A stretch of 64,000 nt of DNA from Larkinella punicea (GCF_003334855.1 NZ_QOWE01000019.1:124001-188000), one strand, 5' to 3'. Counted from the stretch's first letter, positions 18,295 to 28,401 are shown. Program-made: numbers and translations. Notes: generated by a model from the sequence alone, not told the origin.

Positions 18295-18466
18295 GACTGC
18301 CCTAGTTTAAAAAAGCTGTGTCAAAAAGATGTCGCCTAAACGATGAGCTTAGGTCGTAAGTATAATTCGAATCGTTTTGATACGACTGGTAATTTAGGCT
18401 AGCCCCAATTTGCACCCGTCTGTTGGGAATGTTTTTTTGCCCTAGTGCCTTAAAATCGTTACTCAC

Positions 18467-19846
18467 CTACTCTACCGACCACTTTACCTCCGACCAGTTT
18501 ACATCCTGCGGCAATAGATTCTTTTTGGCTGCAAGTGCGGCTACCCGACCGGCGGCCTGGCCCATGTAGGCGGCATTACCCGTAACCCGGTAGCTCGAAT
18601 GGGCCACAAAATCGCCACTGATGCAACGACCCGCCATCATCAGCCCCTGCACATCTTTGGCGATCAACGACCGCACCGGAATGTCGTACGGTTTGCTGGC
18701 AGTACCCCGGTTGTAGGCCGTCGTGGATTCATCCTCCTTTTTAACCGAATGCACATCCACCCCAAACGTAACCCGGCAAACGGCATCTTCAAACCGCGAT
18801 CCTTTGATCAAATCCAGACGGGAAACCGTATACAGGCCATGAATCCGACGGCTTTCCCGCACGCCAATCTGCTCACCGGTAGCCATTAGCCGCAGATTCT
18901 CCCACGGCCCGCCCAATGATTGCAGACTCTGGATGATCTGGTGCACTTCGGCTCGCCCTTTCAGTGTCGCTTCGGTCACCTGGCGAGCGTCATTCCCATT
19001 GTAGCCGTATTCGTGATTGGCCATCAGCATGTGCAAATCGTCGTAAATCGGGTGCAGGCTGGGCCGGGCGTAGGAGGGCTTGTGACCGCCTTTGATAATG
19101 GCTTCTTCCAGCCGCTTTTTGGAGGGGGAGCCAATTTTGCTATCGGCTTCGTCACGGATAAACTCCTTAATTTCGTTATACCGAACGCCCGAAATCAGGC
19201 AAAGCATGCTCATGGGTTGTCCTTGCTTGGCGCTGTCGCCATAATCGAACTGGCAACCCGCACGAGCGGCCAGATCACCGTCACCCGTACAATCGATAAA
19301 GACTTTGCCACCCCAGGCTTCCCGTCCAGACTTCGACTCGGTAATAATGTGGGTTAGCCGGCCATTCTGGGTGGATGCTGACACCAGCCGGGTAAAAAGC
19401 CGGACGGTTACATTGGCTTTCAGGCATAGTTCTTCCAACAGAATTTTCATCTGTTCGACATCGAATGAGAACGTATTACCCGTCGGTACGGTCGCGGCTC
19501 CTTTCTTCAGCCGAAGCCCGTCCTTGATTTCGTCCACCAGTCCTTTCTTGTTCTTGTTGTCAATAATCCACGTCAGACAGCCCGACGTCCAGACGCCACC
19601 CAGACAACCGTGTACCTCCAGCAGCAGGGTTTTCGCTCCGGTACGTCCGGCTTCAATGGCGGCCGCTACCCCAGCGGGTCCGGCACCGCAAACAATGACG
19701 TCAAACGTATCGACCACCGGAATCTCACGGGCGGGTTCGCTGAGCATATTCGCTGACGGAGCATTGACGGTCTGCGACAAACCGGAAAGTGGTAACGAGG
19801 CCGAAGCAGCAGCCAGGGTTGTTGATAAGAAGTCTCTGCGTTGCAT
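18467..19846 (-). CDS. FAD-dependent oxidoreductase (FAD_oxidored family), exported
   Basis: A 459-residue flavoprotein. The N-terminus MQRRDFLSTTLAAASASLPL resembles a Tat signal. A Rossmann dinucleotide site (VIVCGAGPAGVAAAIEAG, about 50-67) binds FAD; DCTGDGDLAARAGC and the C-terminal GLMMAGRCISGDFVAHSS with GNAAYMGQAAG are typical of the FAD_oxidored (PF12831) group found in polysaccharide utilisation loci. The substrate is unknown; sugar or sugar-acid oxidation is a reasonable guess. It is the last gene of the long minus-strand cluster and starts 11 nt after the GH28 gene, so it is cotranscribed with it. Confidence 0.87.
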   Translation of the reverse strand: MQRRDFLSTTLAAASASLPLSGLSQTVNAPSANMLSEPAREIPVVDTFDVIVCGAGPAGVAAAIEAGRTGAKTLLLEVHGCLGGVWTSGCLTWIIDNKNKKGLVDEIKDGLRLKKGAATVPTGNTFSFDVEQMKILLEELCLKANVTVRLFTRLVSASTQNGRLTHIITESKSGREAWGGKVFIDCTGDGDLAARAGCQFDYGDSAKQGQPMSMLCLISGVRYNEIKEFIRDEADSKIGSPSKKRLEEAIIKGGHKPSYARPSLHPIYDDLHMLMANHEYGYNGNDARQVTEATLKGRAEVHQIIQSLQSLGGPWENLRLMATGEQIGVRESRRIHGLYTVSRLDLIKGSRFEDAVCRVTFGVDVHSVKKEDESTTAYNRGTASKPYDIPVRSLIAKDVQGLMMAGRCISGDFVAHSSYRVTGNAAYMGQAAGRVAALAAKKNLLPQDVNWSEVKWSVE

Positions 19847-19857
19847 ATCGAAAAAAG

Positions 19858-21177
19858 TTAGTGCTCTATACGTAAATTGGTTAACTCAGTCTTGTTTCCT
19901 TTGCCACTCCGGTCGATCGCGACGTTTCGCATGGTAATCAGTCCAATCGGTTTCGACGGGACGCCCACCAGCCACCAGCCGTAATCGCGGGCCGAGCGAA
20001 CGTGAATATTTTCAAGCGAGATGCGGTCAAAATCAGGCGGAAAATTGCCTCCCCTATAGCTGTGGTAATCCATCTGCATTCGGATAGCCGCCTGCCGACA
20101 GCTATCGATCGTTACGTTACGCACCCACACGTTGCGCACGAAACCACCCCGATCGAGGTTGGCTTTCAGCGTGATCCCCAGCGTTACGTTCGGCATGGTG
20201 CAGTCATCGACCCAGATGTTTTCGACGCCCCCCGACATTTCGGAACCGACGCAAAAACCGTTGGCGATCCGCGACTGGAGCGTACATTTCCGAACGACGA
20301 CGTTGCGGGTTCCCCGGCGTTTCCAGGCATCCTGATCACGCCCGGCCTTGATGGAGATGGGGTCATCATCCGTACTGATCCGGCAGTTTTCAATCAAGAC
20401 GTCTTCGCACGAATCCGGGTCGATGCCATCGTCATTGGTGGTTCCGTGCCCGATTTTGAGGTTCCGAATCGTAATGTTTTTCGAGAAGACGGGGTGAATT
20501 GTCCAGAAGGGGCTTCGCCGGGCCGTAAACCCATCAAGCAGAATTCCTTCGCAGTCATACAATTCCAGCAGAGTAGGCCGTAGTTTATAGCCTGCTCCAA
20601 ACACGCGTTCGGATTCGGGAACGCCGGTTTCGCCCATTTTCCGCAGGATCGTCTTGGCTTTTTCCTGATCGTCGCCGTTGGGTAGTTTTTTCCAGGCAAA
20701 CCAGAATTTATCAGCCTGACCATCCAACGTTCCGTTTCCGGTAATGGCTAGATTTTTCTGTCCGTGGGCATAAATCAGGGGCGAATAATTGGTGCAAACC
20801 GTTCCCTCCCACCGCACCTTCACAACAGGTAAATAATCCGCCGGATTCGTCCCAAACCGAATGAGCGTGCCTTCGGAAAGGTGCAGATTGACGTTCGACA
20901 GCATCCGAATCGGACCGTTGCAGACGTATTCGCCTTTGGGAATAACGACGCGTCCCCCACCCGCTTTATGACAAGCCACAATCGTCTGATTGACAGCGTT
21001 CTGAAAATTATCTGCATGCTCAATCTGAAAATCCTTTTTGGGAAAGGTTGGGGTTTTTATCCGGGACAGAACAGCCGCCACCTGCCGGTCAAAGGTATTG
21101 CTGGGAGGTGGGTTTTGCGCCGGACTCATCGCAAACAGGACGAGTAGAAACCCGATGGTTAGCAATTGCTTTTTCAA
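19858..21177 (-). CDS. Glycoside hydrolase family 28 (polygalacturonase-like)
   Basis: A 439-residue secreted right-handed beta-helix enzyme with signal peptide ending AMSPAQ. GH28 active-site segments are present: NDDGID (248-253), the Asp cluster DDDPISIKAGRD (270-281), GSEMSGG (311-317) and LKAN (337-340). The acidic residues needed for inverting hydrolysis are intact; GSE replaces the GHG motif of endo-polygalacturonases, a variant I associate with exo-acting bacterial members. It would hydrolyse galacturonic acid or a related linkage in the periplasm. It lies between a sulfatase gene (27 nt upstream) and the FAD oxidoreductase gene. Confidence 0.9.
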   Translation of the reverse strand: MKKQLLTIGFLLVLFAMSPAQNPPPSNTFDRQVAAVLSRIKTPTFPKKDFQIEHADNFQNAVNQTIVACHKAGGGRVVIPKGEYVCNGPIRMLSNVNLHLSEGTLIRFGTNPADYLPVVKVRWEGTVCTNYSPLIYAHGQKNLAITGNGTLDGQADKFWFAWKKLPNGDDQEKAKTILRKMGETGVPESERVFGAGYKLRPTLLELYDCEGILLDGFTARRSPFWTIHPVFSKNITIRNLKIGHGTTNDDGIDPDSCEDVLIENCRISTDDDPISIKAGRDQDAWKRRGTRNVVVRKCTLQSRIANGFCVGSEMSGGVENIWVDDCTMPNVTLGITLKANLDRGGFVRNVWVRNVTIDSCRQAAIRMQMDYHSYRGGNFPPDFDRISLENIHVRSARDYGWWLVGVPSKPIGLITMRNVAIDRSGKGNKTELTNLRIEH

Positions 21178-21204
21178 AATGAAATACGTAAACGTTGAAA
21201 AGTT

Positions 21205-22677
21205 TTATTCATGCACCCATTTCCCCGACCAGGGATCACCCGTTTTTCGCTGCGATTCTTTCAGGGTGGTGAGCAGTTTGTCGAAAACGGGCTTGTGTTT
21301 CGGGTCATTGGCCAGATTGACCAACTCCTGCGGGTCCTGGGTCAGGTCGTAGAGTTCAAACGCCGGACGGTGCTTGTAATCCTTGACCTCGCGCACACCG
21401 AATGTCGTTTGCCCTGACTTCAGAAACGCCTGCCACGTGGCCGAATCCCACAAATCCGACGCATACGGAAATTCCAGCGGATGGGCAATGTTCCAGATGA
21501 GTTTATAGTGCCGGGTCACGATGGTTCTCATCGGGTAATACTGCGTCAGGCCGTGAAACGAATGCGACAGGAACAGCGTGTCGGAGCGAAACGAACCGGG
21601 ATGATCGAAAACCGCTTTCCAGGATTTTCCGTGGAGATAGGCTGTTGGCCCTGGCGCTTCGTTCGCGTTACGCAACGACGTACCACGGCCCGGTTGAGAT
21701 GGAGTTGGTACACCGGCAAAATCCACGATCGTAGGTGCCATGTCGACCCACGAAACCAGTTCGTCACAGGTCTTGTTTTTCTGGTTCGAAAACGGATTGC
21801 GAACGATGAGCGGCAACCGGACGCCGGGTTCGTAATGGGTTGTTTTGGCTCCCGGCACGGGCATTCCGTTGTCGGATACGTAAATCACGATGGTTTTCTC
21901 CCACAACCCTTTCTGTTTCAGTTGCGCCATGAGTTTTCCCACACCCTGATCGAGCCGGGAAACCGACTGATAATACTGTGCCAGCTCGGCCCGGCTTTCG
22001 GGCGTATTGGGCAGAAAGTAGGGCACCCGCAGCGAATCGGCTCCGTACAGCGTTTCTATAACTCCTTCCTGTCCATTAGTTCGGTTACCGTGGGCGTTGG
22101 GCTGGAGCGGCAAGTCCCGGCGGAATCCCGTCCGGTGCGGATCTGTAGGGCAGAAATACAAAAAGAAGGGCTGATTTTTAGTACTTTCCAAAAAATCAGC
22201 GCATTTCTCCGCCATCCTGACAGGGTTATTTCCGTTATCATCAATCCGTACGTCAAATGGATACGTGCTGGTGGGTTCGAGGTGGAACTTGCCGGCGCGG
22301 GCCGTGCGGTATCCGCCCCCACTTAAAAAATGTGTCAGGGTTTTCATACCCTCGAATGAATGAAAATGATGCGTGGCCTGCTGAAGACCGTATTGACCGT
22401 TGTTGTGGTTGTGCCGTCCCGACAGCAATACCGACCGACTGGGGCTACAACTGGACGTTGTGGCATAAGCACGGGTAAACCGTACACCCTCAGCCGCCAG
22501 CGCATCCAGATTCGGCGTTTTGATCTGCGGGTTTCCATAACAGCCTGCCGCCGTGCGGTCATGGTCGTCGCCAACAATAAGGACAATATTGGGCTTACCG
22601 AGTGATTGCGCCCAAGTGAAAACGGGTAGCAAAAACCCAACAATGACCATTAAAAGAAACTTTTGAATTGTATCCAT
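21205..22677 (-). CDS. Sulfatase, family S1 (C-S-P-S-R type)
   Basis: A 490-residue exported formylglycine-dependent sulfatase. The metal-binding start VGDDHD (35-40) and the maturation motif CSPSRSVLLSG beginning at Cys77 are present, as is YVSDNGMPVPGAKTTHYEPG further on. The oxidised Cys attacks a sulfate ester; a separate maturase must act first and is not in this window. ATG 22677 (MDTIQKFLL) gives a normal signal peptide and replaces an upstream in-frame TTG. Its position between the esterase and GH28 genes implies removal of sulfate from the same glycan. Regioselectivity cannot be read from the sequence. Confidence 0.93.
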   Translation of the reverse strand: MDTIQKFLLMVIVGFLLPVFTWAQSLGKPNIVLIVGDDHDRTAAGCYGNPQIKTPNLDALAAEGVRFTRAYATTSSCSPSRSVLLSGRHNHNNGQYGLQQATHHFHSFEGMKTLTHFLSGGGYRTARAGKFHLEPTSTYPFDVRIDDNGNNPVRMAEKCADFLESTKNQPFFLYFCPTDPHRTGFRRDLPLQPNAHGNRTNGQEGVIETLYGADSLRVPYFLPNTPESRAELAQYYQSVSRLDQGVGKLMAQLKQKGLWEKTIVIYVSDNGMPVPGAKTTHYEPGVRLPLIVRNPFSNQKNKTCDELVSWVDMAPTIVDFAGVPTPSQPGRGTSLRNANEAPGPTAYLHGKSWKAVFDHPGSFRSDTLFLSHSFHGLTQYYPMRTIVTRHYKLIWNIAHPLEFPYASDLWDSATWQAFLKSGQTTFGVREVKDYKHRPAFELYDLTQDPQELVNLANDPKHKPVFDKLLTTLKESQRKTGDPWSGKWVHE

Positions 22678-22713
22678 AAGTTGTTTTTTAAACAATCACG
22701 GTTTATGACAAGC

Positions 22714-24846
22714 CTACTTTTCCGTCTTCAACCACGCCAGCAACGCAGTATGTTCAGCCGTTGACGACAGTCTTAGGTGTTTTCCTTCCGTCGGATATAA
22801 TCTCTCCAATTCCGATGGAGAAACCGGCTGCCCGGCTCCGTTCACAACACCGGCCAGCCAGACGGGCCGGGGCACCAGGGCCGCTACCAGATCGGGGAGA
22901 TCATACGTGTTGATGGCTCCGGCTACAACCGACGGTACGTACCGGGGCAGATACTGCTCCTGCTCGATCAGGGAACGATACGCACCCAGCCCGTTGAGCA
23001 GCGCCAGCCGACCGATGGCCGGTGTCAGCAAGGTAGCGTGCAGGACATCAGGCACAAACGTGCCGACACCCACCGCCGAAATCGTCGAAGTACCGGTTTT
23101 CCTTTTAATAAATTCGGTCAGTAACTGAATCTCTTCCATCCGAACGGCCACCAGACTTTTCCGGGTCAGGATGCCCGCAAACCACAGGTTCAGCGATGTG
23201 CTGTCAAGCTGCGAATCACCACCGGGCAAATCTGTCTGGGCCAGTTCACCCGCTCCGCTCAGGTCAGGCAACACCACGTTGTAACCGGCCTGTACCAGTT
23301 GATCGGCGACACCCCCTTTTTGTGCGGCTCCGGCTTTGCCTTTTGAGTCGATGTAAAGCACGGTTTTACCAGTATCTTTTTCCGGTTTGAACCACAGAAC
23401 AGGCAGGTAATACGCTCCAGGCCCTTTCACTAAATACCGCTCCAGATCGTACCCCTCACGCGGAAACTTACCGGAAAAAATTACTTCGCCCAGCGTTGGC
23501 GGTGTGTATCCAGTCAACGCAATTACCTGTTTGGTAAGGCTTTGCAATGAGTTACCAGCCGTAATTTGGGGTGCAACCGCCAACGCCCGCTTTTGGGTTA
23601 GCGAAAACAGGGTTTCGCCTTTCAGCGCGGTAAATACGTTGCCGGTCGGCGTCACGTTGAGTTCTTCAGCCCGAAATGCCGGAATTTTTTCATCGGCACT
23701 GGAGCCGGGGTTGTTGAGGTGTTTCTGAAAAAAAGCGTACGTCGCTTCCCGGTTTTTTTGCGTGGAAGCATGGGGAGCATCGTCTTCGACCAGCCCCAGA
23801 TTCGACTCCGCACCGAGGGCTTTATACGCCTTTTTGGCTTCGTCGAACAGTTCGCGGGCACCGTCCATGCTAAACATATCGCGGGTGGTCGTCACCATCA
23901 GCGTCGGACGCGGAGCGCGCACTTCGACCAGATCGCCCAAATCCAGCCCTTTCGCCAGCATCCCGGTCAGGATTTGTTCGGCGTCCTGCGGCCCGTTGGA
24001 ACGCAACAGTTTATCGTAGGTCGTCAGATAACATTCCGGCGCAGCCGCCCGAATCCGGGGGTCCATCGCGGCCAGATACGCACTTTGCGTGCCGCCCCCC
24101 GACCGGCCCGTTACGCCAATCCGGGCAGCATCAATTTCGGGTCGGGTCAGCAGATAGTCCACGGCCCGGATGCCATCCCAAACGAAATACAGGGCCGGTG
24201 TAACACCGGCCACAAAGGCTTGCGCGCCGGGATACGAGTGTTCCAGCGTGGGTTTTAGTCCGGCAAATCGCTTTCCCTCCGACTCTCCGTATTGAATTCG
24301 TTCGCCCTGCCCGATCGGGTCGAAAGCCAGAACCGCAAAGCCCTTTTTGACGTAATTGAGAATCATCTGCTGATAGACCCCGCTCCGAAAGGCCGGAACA
24401 CCGTGCCCACTGCAGAATACGATGGCCGGCAGGTTTTCGCGTTTCCCCGCAGGCATGAACAAAGCCGCCGTTACGTAATACTTCGGCAGGGACTCGAAGT
24501 AGAGTTTCTCAACCGTGATGCCATCCCGTTCGAGTTTGCCGGTGACGACCGGATTCAGGGGTGTTTTTTCGGGAAAGACCCCAAAAGCTTCCTGCAATTT
24601 TTGCCGGACCACGGTTTGCCGTTTCTGCCAGTCCTGTTGCGTTCTCAACGCCTGAACTGCCTTTTTGCGCTGTTCCAATTGTCCGAAGGCCTGTTCGCAC
24701 AGATGCCGGTAGAGAGCGCCCGGCTGACCATTGTAGTATTTCCAGTACGGCAATACGGCCAGGTCGTCCTGCGCCTGTACGAACGTGGTCAGACCAAGGC
24801 TTAGGCACAATAGAATCGTGATCGTCGATGGTTTCATGGATTGCAT
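22714..24846 (-). CDS. Double alpha/beta-hydrolase esterase (acetylxylan-esterase-like), paralog 1
   Basis: A 710-residue secreted protein with two alpha/beta-hydrolase folds. The first has the nucleophile motif GVTGRSGGGTQ (Ser249), an Asp region TTRDMFSMDG and a His in EDDAPHASTQKN, so it should be an active ester hydrolase, probably a deacetylase related to the AXE1/prolyl-oligopeptidase group. The second (about 470-705) keeps the fold (TVLYIDSKGKAG, NVVLPDLSGAGE) but has AVGVGTFVPDV where the nucleophile Ser should be. A close paralog is encoded at 35067-37298. The ATG follows the stop of the upstream gene without a gap, implying coupling; a second ATG lies 9 nt inside. Confidence 0.82.
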   Translation of the reverse strand: MQSMKPSTITILLCLSLGLTTFVQAQDDLAVLPYWKYYNGQPGALYRHLCEQAFGQLEQRKKAVQALRTQQDWQKRQTVVRQKLQEAFGVFPEKTPLNPVVTGKLERDGITVEKLYFESLPKYYVTAALFMPAGKRENLPAIVFCSGHGVPAFRSGVYQQMILNYVKKGFAVLAFDPIGQGERIQYGESEGKRFAGLKPTLEHSYPGAQAFVAGVTPALYFVWDGIRAVDYLLTRPEIDAARIGVTGRSGGGTQSAYLAAMDPRIRAAAPECYLTTYDKLLRSNGPQDAEQILTGMLAKGLDLGDLVEVRAPRPTLMVTTTRDMFSMDGARELFDEAKKAYKALGAESNLGLVEDDAPHASTQKNREATYAFFQKHLNNPGSSADEKIPAFRAEELNVTPTGNVFTALKGETLFSLTQKRALAVAPQITAGNSLQSLTKQVIALTGYTPPTLGEVIFSGKFPREGYDLERYLVKGPGAYYLPVLWFKPEKDTGKTVLYIDSKGKAGAAQKGGVADQLVQAGYNVVLPDLSGAGELAQTDLPGGDSQLDSTSLNLWFAGILTRKSLVAVRMEEIQLLTEFIKRKTGTSTISAVGVGTFVPDVLHATLLTPAIGRLALLNGLGAYRSLIEQEQYLPRYVPSVVAGAINTYDLPDLVAALVPRPVWLAGVVNGAGQPVSPSELERLYPTEGKHLRLSSTAEHTALLAWLKTEK

Positions 24847-26277
24847 TTATTTCGCCTTGTTTTCTTTATTTAGCGGCCAACTATCGGTTCGGAACGGCAA
24901 CAGCGGCAGACCTTCCCGATTGTGAATGGTACCGGGAACCCATCCGCCAAAGCAATACCGCACCGCCCGAATCGCAGCCACCTTGTCGCTCTGAACGGTT
25001 ATTCTGTTTTTTCGAACCAATGCCCTTGCGGGATGAAAAACCTGATCGTCACCCGCCACTTCAAAGCCGGTCGGGTTCTGGTTGGCGATCAGTCCGCCGG
25101 GGGCATTGGCGACCCGAACCACGACTTTAGCGCCCTTCGACTTCATCGATTCAAAGCGGGCATTTTCGTAAAAAACACCGGTCAACCCGTAGGTTCGCGA
25201 CAGGGCCGCGTTTGCCAATCGGCGGCTGACGGTTTGTTTATCAGCCGGATGAATCGTTTTCTCCGAACCAATATCCACTGTACCGACCATGTATGCATCG
25301 GGAATCAGTTTCATGGCTTTTTCCTGAGCCTCGCGCAGGTAAGCCGAAGCGTTTGAACTTCTCCCGTAATTGAATGGCGCAATCTGGACGTAGTAGAACG
25401 GCAATTTATCCTGCTGCCAGGCCTTTTTCCAGCCATCCACCATAGCCGCCATCAGGGTATCATAAACCGCATGCTGGGCCAGATTCGATTCACCCTGATA
25501 CCAGATGACGCCTTTGATGGCATAGCCCAACAGTGGGCCGATCATGCCATTAAACAGCGCCGAACCCGTGGTGCGGGTTACCTTCGCCGTATCGGATTTA
25601 GGCTTAGGATAGTCAAAAGCCGCCAGACTTTCGGGACTCATCCAGGGTTCGATGCGGGTGCCGCTCCAGGCCGAATGAATCATACCCACCGGCACATTGA
25701 ATTTCTGCTGGAGCAGTTGGGCAAACTGATAGCCCACCGCACTAAACCGGTTGACCGTTGCCGTATCCGAATGTTGCCAGCGGGCCGGTGTATCGCTTTC
25801 CAGCTTCCCGGATGCGGTATGCGGAATTTTAATCAGTCTGATTTGGGGCTGATTGGCCGACGCCAGAATTTCCCGTTTGTTCGACACCTGATCTTTGGCC
25901 GACAGCCCGCGCACCGGCATATCCATGTTCGACTGTCCCGAACAAACCCAGACTTCACCAATCAGGATGTCGTTGAGAATCCGTCGTTCTCCGTCGTCAA
26001 ATGTAAGCTTGTACGGCCCACCCGCTGCCGGGGTTTTCAAGGCCGTTGTCCAGCTTCCGTCTGGGTTGACAGCGACGGAAACCGGTTTCTCATTCCACGA
26101 TGGTGTAATCGTTACGACCGTTTTGTCGGAACGGCCCCAAACCGCTACGTTGGTTTCCCGCTGCAAAACCATGTGATCCGCAAACAGGGGCGGCAATGTA
26201 ACATTGGCAAAAACCGCTGTTGCAACACCACTCAACCAAAACCCGATCAATAAACTCCTTATTTTCAAGCAACTCAT
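24847..26277 (-). CDS. Sialate O-acetylesterase-like SGNH hydrolase
   Basis: A 476-residue secreted enzyme. An N-terminal beta-sandwich (LPPLFADHMVLQRETNVAVW) precedes the SGNH esterase domain: block I VWVCSGQSNMDMPV with catalytic Ser116, HSAWSGTRIEPWMS, and VIWYQGESNLAQ as block III. This is the arrangement of SASA-type 9-O-acetylesterases, which in polysaccharide loci often remove acetyl groups from xylan, pectin or other glycans rather than sialic acid. Neighbours argue for plant- or algal-type glycan deacetylation. The signal peptide ends near ATAVFA. It is adjacent, without a gap, to the double esterase gene. Confidence 0.9.
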   Translation of the reverse strand: MSCLKIRSLLIGFWLSGVATAVFANVTLPPLFADHMVLQRETNVAVWGRSDKTVVTITPSWNEKPVSVAVNPDGSWTTALKTPAAGGPYKLTFDDGERRILNDILIGEVWVCSGQSNMDMPVRGLSAKDQVSNKREILASANQPQIRLIKIPHTASGKLESDTPARWQHSDTATVNRFSAVGYQFAQLLQQKFNVPVGMIHSAWSGTRIEPWMSPESLAAFDYPKPKSDTAKVTRTTGSALFNGMIGPLLGYAIKGVIWYQGESNLAQHAVYDTLMAAMVDGWKKAWQQDKLPFYYVQIAPFNYGRSSNASAYLREAQEKAMKLIPDAYMVGTVDIGSEKTIHPADKQTVSRRLANAALSRTYGLTGVFYENARFESMKSKGAKVVVRVANAPGGLIANQNPTGFEVAGDDQVFHPARALVRKNRITVQSDKVAAIRAVRYCFGGWVPGTIHNREGLPLLPFRTDSWPLNKENKAK

Positions 26278-26355
26278 ATCGTTGTATCAGCCAGACGCAG
26301 CTGGGGCTTTTTTTTCATGACACGATTGCGTTCCTGGTTATTGAACCTCCCCAAT

Positions 26356-28320
26356 CTATTGCTTTATTTCTACGATTTCCAACGCGTTTTTCCCCGCCAA
26401 AGCCGTTGATTTTAGTTCCAGCACGATGCGGTACACGACATTACCCAGCGACCGGTTTAATTTCGGATCGTCGATCTCCTTTTTTTCGACCGTGGCCGAC
26501 AGGGTTTTCGGGTCGTAGCGAATGAGCAATTTAAACCCGTTGCCCTTCAGCACCAGTTCGCCGGTTTTGGGTTGCTCGCTGGGCAAAGTGGTCAGAAAAT
26601 GCAGCCGGGTTTCGCCCGTTCGGGCCGATAGCTGGTAGGCATCGCTGACGACAAACTTTTTGCCGCGTTCCAGTTGATAGGCCCGTTCCCAGCTTTTTAC
26701 CCCGGCCTCTTTCGGATAAGCTCCGCTGATGTCGGTTGAAAAGCGAACACCGGTTTTTGTGGGGGTGAAAATCGAGTGCCGGGCGGTAAAGTTTCGCCCT
26801 TCGTGCTGGGCAAAACCGTTGATGTGCGGGACGTTGTGGTAGTCGGACTGCATCGTCCAGATTTTATAGCGGTCTTTGCTGAACGTCTCGCGGGTGTATG
26901 TCCCCACGCCCGCATCGATCAAAACCGGGTTGCCGTTATAAAACAGGATAAACGAACCCACATCGTTGTGGTTGTGCTGCTCGCCGTTATGACCGCCTTT
27001 GGCCGCAAAATAAAATCCCTGCTCCGAGCCTTCTTTGTCGCGGGCAATGGCTACATCCAGATTCGGGAAATAAAATTCCTTTACTAACGGTTCGGTCGGA
27101 GGAACCGTGCGCCAGTCGGCGGGGCTGAACAGATTCACGAGATTGCTTCCCAGCCGTCCGCCGGTCATCGCTTCGGTCCGGTTGTTTCTGGTCAGTAAAT
27201 AGGTCCCAAAACCCTGCATGACCGGGTCCTGAATGTCTTTGCCAATCCGGTAGATTCGTCCGCCATCGTGACGAAGTTTTGCCTGTGCATCGGCAAAATT
27301 GACGTAGTATTCGCCCTGGCCGACGTAGACCCGATAGATGTACCGCCCCATATTCCGGACGAGTTCATCACTGTAAATGTCAATTTTGCCCCGGCTGGCT
27401 TTTTGCAACAGCGACAGGTAATCGAACATGCGCCCCCCGGCCGCTCCCCAGTAGCCCGGACCTTCGCTACACCCGCCGTCTTCGGGGTACGAATTGATGA
27501 AAAGATCGACGGCCTGCATGGTTTTGTAGATACCGTCTTCGCGTTTCTGCGGATCGGTTTCCAGCAGCAACACGCAGGTCAGAACGTTGTAGCTGCACCA
27601 GGGCGTCCAGTTATTGACCCGGCCTTCGCCCCAGCCCGTAATCCACCAGTAATCGTTGCGCTGGTAAAACGGTTCCAGCACTTTGGCGCGTAATTCCTGT
27701 TCAAGTCGTTGCGCAATGATGGGGCTAACCTTATCGAACGCATCGTGAAAATAGTACCAGATCCAGGCCAGATCAGCGGCCGTATCGCCCGTTACCAGGT
27801 CAATGATCGGGTTGTTTTTATCGGGCAACAGCGTGGTGATGTTGGCAATCTGGCCTTCGTACCCGTACATATAAAAATGGGCGGGCGAACTCCAGACGGT
27901 TTGTTCGCAGTAGGCAAATACGCCGTTGATCAGATCGTCCAGAAAGCGGCCTTTGCCTTCGACCAGTTCGGCCAACGCCAGCGACCGCAACGCATCAAGT
28001 TTAGCCCGGTTCACCGTATCGGCGGCCTCGCGGTTGCCGGTTCGGCTGTAGGTCAGGTAGAGCGATGCCTTCGTGAGGGGCCAGCCATAGCCAAGGTATT
28101 TTTCACCTTCCCGGATGGCCTGGGTTTTCACCGCGTCGGGGAGACTGGCCCAGCCCTGCCGGTCACCGTAGGCCGGAAAGTCTACCCATCCCCTCCCCTT
28201 CATGACCGATGTACTGACCTGTTTGCGCGAAAAGCTCCCGGTAAGCAGATTTCGCTTTGCCTGACAAAACCCGGTTTCCCAGGCGAATACCAACAAAAAG
28301 AGTAGCGTATACCTCATCAT
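26356..28320 (-). CDS. Heparinase II/III-family polysaccharide lyase, paralog 1
   Basis: A 654-residue exported protein. Residues up to about 370 form an alpha/alpha toroid (NWTPWCSYNVLTCVLL, PEDGGCSEGPGYWGAAGGRM); the C-terminal part is the heparinase II/III beta-sandwich with GGHNGEQHNHNDVGSF and VLIDAGVGTYTRETF. The conserved Tyr, His and Asn residues of these lyases (PL12/15/21-like) cleave uronic-acid glycans by beta-elimination. A paralog with the same signatures is at 57009-59015 in another operon of this locus. The start could be either of two adjacent ATG codons. Substrate specificity, including which uronic acid, is not decidable here. Confidence 0.88.
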   Translation of the reverse strand: MMRYTLLFLLVFAWETGFCQAKRNLLTGSFSRKQVSTSVMKGRGWVDFPAYGDRQGWASLPDAVKTQAIREGEKYLGYGWPLTKASLYLTYSRTGNREAADTVNRAKLDALRSLALAELVEGKGRFLDDLINGVFAYCEQTVWSSPAHFYMYGYEGQIANITTLLPDKNNPIIDLVTGDTAADLAWIWYYFHDAFDKVSPIIAQRLEQELRAKVLEPFYQRNDYWWITGWGEGRVNNWTPWCSYNVLTCVLLLETDPQKREDGIYKTMQAVDLFINSYPEDGGCSEGPGYWGAAGGRMFDYLSLLQKASRGKIDIYSDELVRNMGRYIYRVYVGQGEYYVNFADAQAKLRHDGGRIYRIGKDIQDPVMQGFGTYLLTRNNRTEAMTGGRLGSNLVNLFSPADWRTVPPTEPLVKEFYFPNLDVAIARDKEGSEQGFYFAAKGGHNGEQHNHNDVGSFILFYNGNPVLIDAGVGTYTRETFSKDRYKIWTMQSDYHNVPHINGFAQHEGRNFTARHSIFTPTKTGVRFSTDISGAYPKEAGVKSWERAYQLERGKKFVVSDAYQLSARTGETRLHFLTTLPSEQPKTGELVLKGNGFKLLIRYDPKTLSATVEKKEIDDPKLNRSLGNVVYRIVLELKSTALAGKNALEIVEIKQ

Positions 28321-28348
28321 TTTTTATTAATTCTTCAACGCGTGCGTA

Positions 28349-28391
28349 AACCGGACGTAGCACCAACCTCAGGTCAATGCTACGTCCGGTT
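28349..28391 (-). terminator. Strong intergenic hairpin (13-bp perfect stem)
   Basis: AACCGGACGTAGC (28349-28361) and GCTACGTCCGGTT (28379-28391) pair perfectly around a 17-nt loop. It lies 10 nt after the stop of the large CBM3 protein gene and before the heparinase gene. No long T-run follows, so it may be a partial terminator, an attenuator or an mRNA stabiliser that lowers or separates expression of the two genes. Confidence 0.55.
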
Positions 28392-28401
28392 ACTATACGG
28401 G

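Noticed and set aside
19858-21177. GSE instead of GHG in GH28 as a sign of an inactive enzyme
   Set aside because: The acidic catalytic residues are intact and I know the GSE variant from other bacterial GH28 proteins.
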